NCBI GenBank assembly: GCA_963783335.1 | Contig: CAWAND010000002.1 | Span: 124,001 to 188,000 of the forward strand | Direction: 5' to 3' | Length of the DNA stretch: 64,000 bases | Source of the DNA: CAWAND01 sp963783335 | GTDB lineage: Bacteria > Chloroflexota > Anaerolineae > Anaerolineales > E44-bin32 | Shown: positions 8,529 through 16,430 of the stretch, piece after piece | How the letters are laid out: each line of letters starts with the position of its first letter | How positions within the stretch are numbered: the stretch's first letter is position 1 | The notes under the pieces: generated by a model | What the model was told of the DNA's origin: nothing | The model's database searches: none | Seen by the model: only the letters and a program-made list of their open reading frames with translations | Program-made: the position numbers and the translations under genes

Positions 8529-9400
8529 GGTTCCCCGTTGTAAATACTTCGACTTGATAAGTAACTCTGCAGAGCCTGCCGCCAGTGAGGCAGTGCCTGC
8601 CGTGGGGACGTTCCTCCACGCCTGGTAGCCAGAGATGAGTATCGTGGCCTCAAAGCTCGAGCGCCGTACTCTGCGCTGGATATCGGATTCAGGTCCACGC
8701 TAGCCCCTTCGATCTCGAATATCGCTTCGGCGAACACATACCAGCTACACTCCCCCTCACTGGTCAAGTGAAAGACACCTGGTTTGTTCGCCTCGAGAAT
8801 CCCGCACATCGCTTGTGCCAAGTTGAGGGTGAAAGTTGGCGATAGTACCTGATCGTCGACCACGTAGATCGGTTTCCCCTGTTTTGCGAGCCGCAACATG
8901 GTCTCCACGAAGTTCCCGCCCTTGCCGCTAGAACCGGCCAATCCGTAGAGGCCCGAGGTTCTTATCACAAGATGGCGGGGGCACAGATTTCGCACGAAGT
9001 ACTCGCCAGCAAGCTTAGAGACGCCGTAGACATTCACGGGGTTGGGCGGATCATCTTCTGTGTAGGGGGTTTGTCGGGCGCTGTTCCCCCCAAACACATA
9101 GTCGGTGCTGATATGCACCAATCTACACTCCAGCTCAGCACAGACTTGAGCCAGATTGCGAACGGCGAACGTGTTCACCTCGAAGGCTCGCTCGACTTGG
9201 TCTTCGCAATCATCCACCCTGTGGAAAGCCGCAGTGTTAATGACCGCTTCTGGCTGGATTTCGCGCAAAGCCCCCCGGACCTCATCAAAGTCGCACACGT
9301 CGAGATCGGTGTGGCGGAGGGTGACAAGTTCCCAATCTGCCATCACCCGCTCGAGATCCGTGGCCAGTTGGCCGCCGGCTCCCAGGATGACGGTCTTCAC
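8525..9400 (-). CDS. rfbD: dTDP-4-dehydrorhamnose reductase
   Basis: Reduces dTDP-4-keto-L-rhamnose to dTDP-L-rhamnose. The start is a GTG at 9400 that overlaps the previous stop as GTGA, giving 291 residues, the usual RmlD length. Visible features: VILGAGGQLATDL (nucleotide loop ending in the family-typical GQL), VINTAAFHRVDDCEDQ, a serine-containing ISTDYVFGG, and YGVSKLAGE with the YxxxK pair. It sits in a run with rmlC and rmlA, consistent with dTDP-rhamnose synthesis. The rmlB gene needed for the middle of the pathway is not found in this window. Confidence 0.93.
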   Translation of the reverse strand: MKTVILGAGGQLATDLERVMADWELVTLRHTDLDVCDFDEVRGALREIQPEAVINTAAFHRVDDCEDQVERAFEVNTFAVRNLAQVCAELECRLVHISTDYVFGGNSARQTPYTEDDPPNPVNVYGVSKLAGEYFVRNLCPRHLVIRTSGLYGLAGSSGKGGNFVETMLRLAKQGKPIYVVDDQVLSPTFTLNLAQAMCGILEANKPGVFHLTSEGECSWYVFAEAIFEIEGASVDLNPISSAEYGARALRPRYSSLATRRGGTSPRQALPHWRQALQSYLSSRSIYNGEP

Positions 9401-10395
9401 AGCTGAATGCCTTCTTCGAGCAAGTGCCTGTACCACTTGACTGTGATCGTCTTCGGGTCGTCGGGGTCGAGATCGCCCGCTTGGATAGCTCGGTAAACCT
9501 CGACGGCTCCGTTTGCGGGGATGTACTGAGGTTCGAACCCGATCCGCTCCTTGATCTTGCCGAAATCGACACGATATGAGCGCTGATCAGGATCGCCATA
9601 CCACTCGAATGCGAAAGGCACGCCGATCGCTTGGGCCACAGCTTCTGCCAGAGGCATGATCTGGACGTTCTGCTGATCCGATCCGACGTTAAATATCTCG
9701 CCGTTGACGGACTCTGCCGGCAACTCCAGGAGCGCCATCATGGCGCGCGACGTATCTTTCACATGGACGAACGGCCGCCACTGGGTGCCGTCGCGAAGAA
9801 TTGGTATCTTGCCGTTCTGATGGAACCCCTTCACCATGCCGTTGATGGCAAGATCGAATCGCATCCGATGCGAGAGGCCGTAAACGGTGGCCTGACGGAT
9901 GACGACAGCGCAGAAGTCGTCGTCGGCCAAGGGCAGAATGTCTTCCTCGGCTTTCCGATTGGCCTCAGCGTAGGTCGTGAGTGGGTTGATGGGCGATGTC
10001 TCGTCGAGAATCCCTTCGTTGAAGCCGTAGATGCTGCATGAAGAAGGAAGGATGTAGCGAGAAACTCCGGCTGCCTTGGCCAGCCGCGCATTGCGAGCGC
10101 GAGCTCGGTGGTTGATGGACCATGTCACCTCGGGGTCGAGTTCCCCCGATGGGTCGTTGGAAAGGGCAGCCAGATCAATGACGGCATAGCTCCCCTCGAA
10201 AGCATCCTCTTCCAGGTCGCGGATGTCGGCTTTGAGCGTCGTTAGTCCATCGCCTTCGTCAGGCAGCACCTCTCTTCCGAAGAAGAATCGATCCACGCCC
10301 AGCACTTGATAGCCTTCTGACAACAACATGCGGGTCAGTGTGGAGCCGATGTAGCCTCCAGCGCCGGTTACAAGAACCTTCCTGACGCTACTCAT
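9397..10395 (-). CDS. Extended SDR, NAD-dependent epimerase/dehydratase-like
   Basis: 332 residues with Rossmann motif TGAGGYIGSTL, SSCSIYGFNE for the catalytic serine, and the Tyr segment TTYAEANRKAEE. At the position where extended SDRs have the YxxxK lysine the sequence reads Tyr-Ala-Glu-Ala-Asn; the nearest lysine is two residues later. The downstream region (RQATVYGLSHRMRFDL, WRPFVHVKDTSRAM, FNVGSDQQN) is otherwise complete. It is wedged between rmlC and rmlD with ATGA and GTGA overlaps on its two sides, where rmlB often sits, but it lacks the TDEVYG motif of RmlB. It probably makes a nucleotide sugar for the same glycan; the reaction is not known. Confidence 0.8.
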   Translation of the reverse strand: MSSVRKVLVTGAGGYIGSTLTRMLLSEGYQVLGVDRFFFGREVLPDEGDGLTTLKADIRDLEEDAFEGSYAVIDLAALSNDPSGELDPEVTWSINHRARARNARLAKAAGVSRYILPSSCSIYGFNEGILDETSPINPLTTYAEANRKAEEDILPLADDDFCAVVIRQATVYGLSHRMRFDLAINGMVKGFHQNGKIPILRDGTQWRPFVHVKDTSRAMMALLELPAESVNGEIFNVGSDQQNVQIMPLAEAVAQAIGVPFAFEWYGDPDQRSYRVDFGKIKERIGFEPQYIPANGAVEVYRAIQAGDLDPDDPKTITVKWYRHLLEEGIQL

Positions 10396-10967
10396 GAGGC
10401 GTCCCCTTTGAATTCAAATTCGTTGTCAGCATTCGCAAGCAAAGGGAGCTTCCGGTCCTTCTCTGAGAGAACCGGATCAGAAATCGGCCAATCAATCGCC
10501 AGTGAAGGATCGTTCCAGGCGATACCTCGATCTGCCTCCGGGGCGTAGTCGCATGTCACCTTGTAGGCGACATGAACATCGTCGGTCAGAGCCTGGAATC
10601 CATGGGCAAAACCTTCAGGAACAAGCAACATGCGGTGCTGGTCCGCTTTCAGGTTGACGCCGACCCATTGGCCGTAGGTCGGGGATCCCTTTCGGATGTC
10701 AACGGCCACGTCGTAGATTTCCCCGCTTGATACGCTGACCAGTTTAGCCTGGGCGTGCGGTTCCTTCTGATAGTGGAGACCGCGCAACACGCCCCGCTTC
10801 GAAGTAGAGAAATTGTCTTGAACAAAGCCCTGGGGGACTCCGTTGGCTTCGAAGTCCGATCGTTTGTATGTCTCTAAAAAGAAGCCTCGCTCGTCGAAGA
10901 AGACCCGGGCTTCTATGAGCAGGACGTCGGGCAATTCCAAGCGCCTGAACTCAAATGGCATTCTCAC
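10392..10967 (-). CDS. rfbC: dTDP-4-dehydrorhamnose 3,5-epimerase
   Basis: 191 residues, a normal RmlC cupin. The conserved LRGLHYQ motif carries the catalytic histidine (His65), followed by KLVSVSSGEIYDVAVDIR, PEGFAHGFQ and, near the C-terminus, YAPEADRGIAWNDP, all diagnostic of the family. It converts dTDP-4-keto-6-deoxyglucose to the L-rhamno epimer. The stop overlaps the next start (ATGA at 10392-10395). ATG at 10961 (third codon) is a possible alternative start. The 117 bp upstream, before the rmlA stop, contain nothing I can identify. Confidence 0.95.
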   Translation of the reverse strand: MRMPFEFRRLELPDVLLIEARVFFDERGFFLETYKRSDFEANGVPQGFVQDNFSTSKRGVLRGLHYQKEPHAQAKLVSVSSGEIYDVAVDIRKGSPTYGQWVGVNLKADQHRMLLVPEGFAHGFQALTDDVHVAYKVTCDYAPEADRGIAWNDPSLAIDWPISDPVLSEKDRKLPLLANADNEFEFKGDAS

Positions 10968-11084
10968 TCTCCTCCACTTTTGGATGGCCGACGCCTAGTT
11001 CAATCGTTGCTGTTGCTGGGCTATTTATCCGGGCTGTACTCGGCCATGATAATCCTTTTGCCTTCGCATATGAGGAATTGCATA

Positions 11085-12016
11085 TCACAAGGCGCGTTCC
11101 TGGTTCGGGGGTGGTGTGTTCGCCCGAATTTCGTGATGGAGCCGAAGGAGATAGTCTTGGTACTCGTTTTCCGGCATTGAAGTCGCTAGCCGGCCCAGGT
11201 CATCGGCGTCGATGAACCCCATCCGAAAGGCAATCTCTTCTGGGCAGGATATCTTCATGCCCTGGCGTTCTTGGACCGCCTCGACGAAACTCCCCGCCTG
11301 CATCAATGATTGATGCGTACCTGCGTCCAACCAGGCCACCCCTCGTCCGAGCTGAAGAACTCGTAGTTCGCCTCGCTCCAGGTAGAGGCGATTCAGGTCG
11401 GTGATTTCAAGCTCCCCGCGGTCGGATGGCTTGAGTTGGCGGGCAAAATCCGTCACTCGTTCGTCGCAGAAATAGATGCCTGGAACAGCATAATTGGACC
11501 TGGGAGACTCCGGTTTCTCTTCCAGGCTAAGGGCCATTCCAAATTCATCGAATTCAACCACACCATAGCGGCGCGGGTCTTGGACCCGATAGGCGAAAAT
11601 GGTCGAGCCACGAGGTTGAGCAACCGCCTTCCTCAACTGTTCTGGGAGCCCATGGCCGAAGAAGATATTGTCGCCCAAGATCAGTCCGACCGGGTCGCCG
11701 GCAACAAAATCCTCGCCCACAATGAAGGCCTCTGCCAGACCCGCGGTTCGGCTTGCGGCTTGTAGGCCAGCTTCAATCCCCACTGACGTCCGTCCTTCAA
11801 GAGGCGCCGAAACCCTTCCAGGTGTTCGGGCGTGCTGATCACCAGGATCTCTTGTATCCCTGCCAGCATGAGCATTGAGAGCGGGTAGTACACCATGGGC
11901 TTGTCGTAGACGGGCAGGAGCTGCTTACTGGTGGCGATGGTCAGCGGACTTAGTCGAGTCCCCAAGCCACCAGCCAGAATGATGCCCTTCTTTATCCGTT
12001 GGCTGTCTTGTGTCAT
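11085..12016 (-). CDS. rfbA: Glucose-1-phosphate thymidylyltransferase, frameshifted
   Basis: Makes dTDP-glucose, the first step to dTDP-rhamnose. The N-terminal part (from 12016) carries GIILAGGLGTRLSP and the lysine-bearing SKQLLPVYDKPM. The C-terminal part in another frame carries LILGDNIFFG, FEE-type loop residues, YCDERV-like and TDLNRLYLE segments and continues to a normal end at 11085. The frames join near 11740 at a short G run (CGGGTC on the coding strand), where one missing base would restore the expected product of about 310 residues. This is the only -1 break in the window; the others are +1. A sequencing deletion or a real disruption are both possible. Confidence 0.9.
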
Positions 12017-12087
12017 GCCTGATCCAATCCCCGGATCCAGCCCGTTCCCGAAGCTGCCATCTGATGGACGCCTCTGGTCGTGGCCTG

Positions 12088-12888
12088 TTACCCCGTGATG
12101 GGCTCTTCGAGTTGGGTATGAGCAACGCCAGCGTGATAGGCGTCGATCACTTCACCAGTCGCTCCCGCCGCCTGAATTCGACCGTTGTCGATCCAAATGC
12201 AGCGGTCGCAAAGATCAAGAACGCTCCGCAGGCTGTGTGAAACAAACAGGATGGTGGTGGCATCCTCTCGGAATCCCTGCATCCTGTGCATGCACTTCTC
12301 CTGAAACGCCTCGTCTCCCACAGCCAGGATTTCATCGATAATGAGAAGATCGGGCGATACGTCACTGGCGATGGCAAAACCGAGACGCATCTGCATGCCT
12401 GAGGAATAGGTGCGCAGCGGTGCATCAATGAAGTCCCACAATTCGGCGAAGTCGACAATGCGATCGAATTTCTCCTGCATCTCGGTGCGTGAGAACCCGA
12501 GCATAGCGCCGTTGAGGAACACATTCTCGCGTCCGGTTAGCTCGGTGTGGAATCCGGCGCCTAACTCAATAAGAGGCGCAACGGTGCCACGCACCCAAAC
12601 CCTCCCCTCGGTCGGCCGAAGGATGCGGGAGATCACCTTGAGAAAGGTGCTCTTGCCTGCGCCATTTCGGCCGACAATACCCAAGACCTGCCCCTGGGGC
12701 ACCTTAATGTTGATATCCTTGAGAGCCCAAAACTCCCGATATCCGACGCGCCTGCCCTGCAAAAGCCGAATAGCATGTTCCTTGAGCGTGGCAACAGGCT
12801 CGGTCGGAACCCTGTAGCGGACAGAAACCCCCCGCAAGACGATGGCTGGTGGAGGCGAAGGGGGAGGAGGGATGCTCGGACTTGCCAT
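12088..12888 (-). CDS. Polysaccharide ABC exporter ATP-binding protein (Wzt-like)
   Basis: 266 residues. Walker A GRNGAGKST is at about 73-81, the ABC signature SSGMQ at 163-167, Walker B LLIIDE at about 182-187 and the H-loop VSHS at about 217-220. The order and the LPQGRRVG-type N-terminal segment place it with the NodI/Wzt/TagH subfamily. The start ATG 12888 shares one base with the permease stop (TAATG). The protein ends soon after the H-loop, so it lacks the C-terminal carbohydrate-binding domain of O9a-type Wzt. It should power export of a lipid-linked glycan across the inner membrane together with the preceding gene. Confidence 0.93.
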   Translation of the reverse strand: MASPSIPPPPSPPPAIVLRGVSVRYRVPTEPVATLKEHAIRLLQGRRVGYREFWALKDINIKVPQGQVLGIVGRNGAGKSTFLKVISRILRPTEGRVWVRGTVAPLIELGAGFHTELTGRENVFLNGAMLGFSRTEMQEKFDRIVDFAELWDFIDAPLRTYSSGMQMRLGFAIASDVSPDLLIIDEILAVGDEAFQEKCMHRMQGFREDATTILFVSHSLRSVLDLCDRCIWIDNGRIQAAGATGEVIDAYHAGVAHTQLEEPITG

Positions 12889-13985
12889 TAGGCTCGGTAA
12901 ACGAACTGATCTGAAAGGCGTGTGAACAGCGACCATCCGATGATGGTGGTTGCCAAGGCGGCGGCTGTCGAAAGGACAATTCGGTCGGCTGAGATGGCCG
13001 TTCCTTGAATCAGACTGGCACGAAAAAGGTCCATAAAGTGGTATAGCGGGTTCAGCTGCTCCAAGCCAATGAACAAGGGGGGGAGGATCGACACCGGGTA
13101 GATGATGGGAGTGATGTAGAAATAGGCGTTGAGCAATACTTCGTATATGTCGAGCATGTCGGCAAAGAACACCGACAGAGCGGCGACAATGACGCCAATC
13201 CCGAAAGCGAAAAGCGCAGTCTGAAGGATAGGAACTGGCAATAGAAACCAACCCGCGCTGGGCCGAACGCCCATGAGGATGGTCAGGAGCAGCAGCGGAA
13301 CCATGGCGAACAACAGATTGACGAGAGCGCTTCCAATGGCAGCAGCCACGAACACACTTGCAGGAACATAGATCTTCTTGCGCGTCCCGCTGTTGTCAAG
13401 CACACTCCGCATCGCCACAGTCGTTCCCTGAGAGTACAAGTTCCATACGAGCAACCCTGCCAGAATGTAGACGGGATAGTTCTCGACCTGGAATCGAAAA
13501 AGGCGCGTGAAAACAACCAACAGTACAGCCATCGTTAGCAAAGGGTTGATCATGGCCCACAAAAAGCCCAGGACGGACCGCTTGTAGCGTACCTTGAGAT
13601 CACGCGACACGAGGTTCCACAGCAGGAAGCGGTAGCGGTGGAGCTCGGTCAGCTCGTGAACAAAGGGGATTCGCAACGCCGCCGAGTTGTAGATCGGGAG
13701 CGCGCCACCAAATGGCCCGGCGACGGGAAAGTCCGACGTGGGCGTGGCGGCTTGTTCTTCGTGTTGGATGCGGAGCACAACCCAGCCGCCCGCGAAGGCG
13801 AGCACGATTCCGACGGCTGCTCCGGTGACCTGCTTCCAACCAATGATTCCTGGTTGGCCCCCTATGCCCAGCAGGTCGGCAAACAATGAAACCCCGGCCA
13901 AAGCCAGGCCCGCCAGCATGAGAAGCCAGCCAGGTAGGCCGTTGATCAAGACGGCCAAGAGCTTGTTGGTAGTGTTCCGCTCCAT
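12888..13985 (-). CDS. Polysaccharide ABC exporter permease (Wzm-like) with extra N-terminal membrane domain
   Basis: 365 residues from ATG 13985, chosen because AGGAAG stands a few bases upstream; the open frame extends further but without domain support. Residues about 110-365 are a type-2 ABC permease: FLLWNLVSRDLKVRYKRSVLGFLWAMINPLL, then six hydrophobic segments and the late PLYHFMDLFR. Residues about 8-75 add two further hydrophobic segments (LPGWLLMLAGLALAG, AAVGIVLAFAGGWVVL) not present in the usual 260-residue Wzm. It pairs with the overlapping ATPase. The gene opens the minus-strand cluster, so its promoter should lie in 13986-14386. Confidence 0.9.
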   Translation of the reverse strand: MERNTTNKLLAVLINGLPGWLLMLAGLALAGVSLFADLLGIGGQPGIIGWKQVTGAAVGIVLAFAGGWVVLRIQHEEQAATPTSDFPVAGPFGGALPIYNSAALRIPFVHELTELHRYRFLLWNLVSRDLKVRYKRSVLGFLWAMINPLLTMAVLLVVFTRLFRFQVENYPVYILAGLLVWNLYSQGTTVAMRSVLDNSGTRKKIYVPASVFVAAAIGSALVNLLFAMVPLLLLTILMGVRPSAGWFLLPVPILQTALFAFGIGVIVAALSVFFADMLDIYEVLLNAYFYITPIIYPVSILPPLFIGLEQLNPLYHFMDLFRASLIQGTAISADRIVLSTAAALATTIIGWSLFTRLSDQFVYRA

Positions 13986-14386
13986 AGACTTCCTGCTGTT
14001 TTTGAGCCTAGGTCTCCCAAGGGTGTCACAAAACTCGACGATCGCAGCGTCCCCCTTGAGGCAAGGAGCATTATAGGCCATGGCCCCTGCCTGACAAGGG
14101 CGCGGCTTGGCCACGATCCCGCAGCTATGGGAAATCGTCCAACACTTGTGATGGATTTCACAATATATAGGTCGAACTCTGAGAGCATCTAGGCTATGAT
14201 CGGGCAGAACAGAGCGGTCGATCGAGGCTCCGCTATGGTCCGATCGCTTGCCCAGCCACGAAACCGATGGAGTGCACAATTGTCGTACGATCTCTTCGGA
14301 CATAGGTTCTGCTTGTTCTTGAGCTTTGCCTTAGTTGAAGTCGACAATGGATAACGACTGAAATGTTCCGTCCCTTTCTCCCTTGA
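13986..14386. other. Intergenic region between divergent clusters
   Basis: About 400 bp with no open frame that looks coding. It should hold the promoter of the leftward exporter cluster and, historically, that of the rightward tagA remnant. A TATGAT hexamer on the plus strand at 14195-14200 could be a -10 element but I see no convincing -35 partner. No clear inverted repeat or terminator was recognised. Confidence 0.4.
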
Positions 14387-14656
14387 CGTGTCAACGTCCT
14401 CGGTGTCGGCGTCCATCCGATTAACATGGACCAGGCCCTGGATGCGATGGACAGGTGGATCGCGCAAGGCGAAAAGCATTACGTCTGCCTGACGCCGATC
14501 CACAGCATCCTCGCCTGCCAGGACGATCCCGATCTCAAGCAAATCTTCAACCAGAGCGGCCTGACCACGCCGGATGGGATGCCCCTGGTGTGGATCTCCC
14601 GGGCCAGCGGACATCCCCGGGCGAATCGCGTCAACGGTCCCGATGTGATGCAGTCG
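14387..14656 (+). pseudogene. 5' remnant of a TagA/WecG-type glycosyltransferase gene
   Basis: Translating in the frame of 14387 gives the start of a WecG/TagA/CpsF protein (VNVLGVGVHPINM, HYVCLTPIHSIL, LTTPDGMPLVW) but the frame begins right after an in-frame TGA at 14384-14386 and homology stops near 14656, where the middle and C-terminus should follow. The sequence closely matches the start of the intact gene at 18786, including an exact 60-base identity between 14474-14533 and 18918-18977. It is therefore a degraded partial copy, not a working gene. Confidence 0.88.
14387..14656 (+). repeat. Direct repeat, left copy (partner 18831-19100)
   Basis: This 270-bp stretch and 18831-19100 are the same length and orientation with no length change between them, differing by scattered substitutions. 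Together they bracket the wbaP-like remnant, the SGNH/MBOAT pair and the sulfotransferase-like gene. Homologous recombination between the copies would delete that cassette. Confidence 0.8.
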
Positions 14657-14734
14657 ATTGGCCTCGACACGCCTCCTTTCGGCATCCGCTGCACCTTTGC
14701 ACCATGCGGGTCGCACAGCCGCACCTGAAGGGCA

Positions 14735-15170
14735 CCGAACTGGGGCGGCTGTGGCAGGGCGCCGTTCACCGCATGCAAGTATGGGACTGTCGTGGAGGGA
14801 TCCGATCGGAGGCTGCGCCCAGACAATCTCTTGACGCGTGATAACCGATGGCTGCATCGATCGAGCCTCGACGGCCTGACTCGACTGGGGAACATCCTGC
14901 GCTTGAAAATGTGATCGTTGGGGCCGTGGTCGATCGTTCCAGAAGAAGTTCAACCATGCTGATTGACTATCGAATTATACTATCGGGTGCCTTTTGGTCA
15001 GCCTGGGCGGGTGGCGAAGGAGCGGACGCCCAACCCGACCCGACGGGGAGCGGGTGCGGCTCGACGCCGATCACGTGCGCACCTGGCCCGTGTGGCCCGA
15101 CCGAGTGATCTTCCTCAGCACCTTCCTGGTGGTTGTGACGAGGCGAAAATGCATTAGCCTGCACGAACAC
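14735..15170 (+). pseudogene. C-terminal remnant of a WbaP/WcaJ-type sugar-phosphate transferase
   Basis: No long open frame exists, but the three forward frames read in turn give the C-terminal bacterial sugar transferase domain. In the frame of 14798: PFTACKYGTVVEGSDRRL (compare KFRTM), then TRDNRWLHRSSLDGLTRLGN (compare RRxSLDELPQL), a TGA, SLGPWSIVPEEV (compare SLVGPRP), another TGA and ELYYRVPFGQPGR. The frame of 14994 then continues with ERVRLDADHVRTWPVWPDRV and FLSTFLVVVTRR. The same block order is intact in the proteins at 28422 and 37625. Two stops and one frame change show a dead gene. The N-terminal membrane and nucleotide-binding parts are absent. Confidence 0.78.
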
Positions 15171-15294
15171 GGCGGAAGACAGGGTCCGACGCCAGGACGG
15201 CGTATGAGACACGCGTGAGGATTTCGGCCTTGGCAGGTTTGGGCTGGGGTGGCGTAGGGTGGTAGACATTGCAACACATCGAGAGGGCGACGGC

Positions 15295-16351
15295 ATGGGG
15301 GATGCCCAACCCGGGGTCCGGTTGGATCTGTCGGGAATGTCCGCCCGGCTGGTCCTGGCTGCGGCGAGCATGCTGCTGGCGGCGATGGCCGCCCTGGAAA
15401 TCGCCGGGCGGGTTCCCTCAATCCAGACCCAGTTCCTCGCACCCAGCATCGGAAGCGCCGATCGACATGTCGAAATCCAGGTGGCCTATCTGGACGCCTA
15501 CAGCGAACGGCATGGGGCGCCTAACTGCTATTTCTTGGGTTCATCAACAGTGCTGCGCGGTATCTCGCCGTCGGCGTTTGAAGATGCCATGCGCCAGGGC
15601 GGCATTGACGGCCTGCACTGCTACAACCTCGGTATCCAAGGGATGAACGCATTGTACGCGCCCACTGTCGCGCAGGCATTGATCGAGTACAGCCATCCGC
15701 GTCTGATCCTCTACGGGGCGGACACAGCCCACGTGGATCCGCCGACAGGTCATGGCGCGGCACAGAAAGCTCTGGATTCGCCGTGTTTTCAGTACTATCT
15801 GGGGGACCGCAGTCCGGAATCGGTCGCCGTCGCCTGGCTTCGAAGCTATCGCTATTTGCTGATGCTCAACCGTTTCTTTCAACCGCACTTCACCGACTGG
15901 TGGCACGAGTCAGAGAAATTTGACTTCAAACTCGACGAGCAGGGGCACGTGCATTCCCGGCCCGCAGATCGAACCAATCCCATTATTTTTGAGGGCCGGA
16001 ATGATGACAGCCAAGGGGCAGCCTCGAGTCGATTTACACCTCTGCAGTCCAACATCGACGCCATTGTGCAACTGGCGGCATTGCCCGGGCCGCAGCAAGT
16101 GGTCGTGGGTTCTATGCCGCTGCATCCGTCTTACTTCGCCAATCAACCCAACAACATCCAGGCCTATGACCGGGCAAAGGAGAAGCTGGAATCGGTCACC
16201 CAGGCAAACGGACTGCTCTACATTCCCGAGCCGCCGCGTGAAATGCTCTACGATGATCTGTGGCTGAACAGAACTCCATCTGAACGCCGTCGGCGCCGAT
16301 GTGTTCGGGCGCTATCTGGGCGAGCACGTCAGCCGGGCGAAGGCGCCATGA
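15295..16351 (+). CDS. SGNH-like acyltransferase/esterase partner of MBOAT, frameshifted near end
   Basis: ATG 15295 is preceded by AGAGGG. One hydrophobic segment at about residues 18-38 (VLAAASMLLAAMAALEIAG) anchors a periplasmic/extracellular domain. The serine block is CYFLGSSTVLRG, and LILYGADTAH and VVVGSMPLH match core strands of AlgX/AlgJ/DUF1574-like SGNH proteins. The terminal block with the expected histidine (LHLNAVGADVFGRYL) lies one base out of frame: a single extra base near 16272 breaks the gene, and the restored product of about 351 residues stops at 16351. Together with the following MBOAT gene it should O-acylate an exported glycan. Confidence 0.72.
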
Positions 16352-16430
16352 AGATCTGTCCAACCAGGACGGCGCGCAGTGTCTCGTCTGGTTTTGGGGC
16401 CCGCCGCACGTTTGGCCCAAGACTGATCTG

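Noticed and set aside
9397..10395. rmlB assignment for the SDR between rmlC and rmlD
   Set aside because: It lacks the TDEVYG motif and the lysine of YxxxK, so position alone does not justify the name.
12889..13251. N-terminal extension of the Wzt-like ATPase
   Set aside because: It reads through the permease gene in another frame; ATG 12888 with the TAATG overlap is the natural start.
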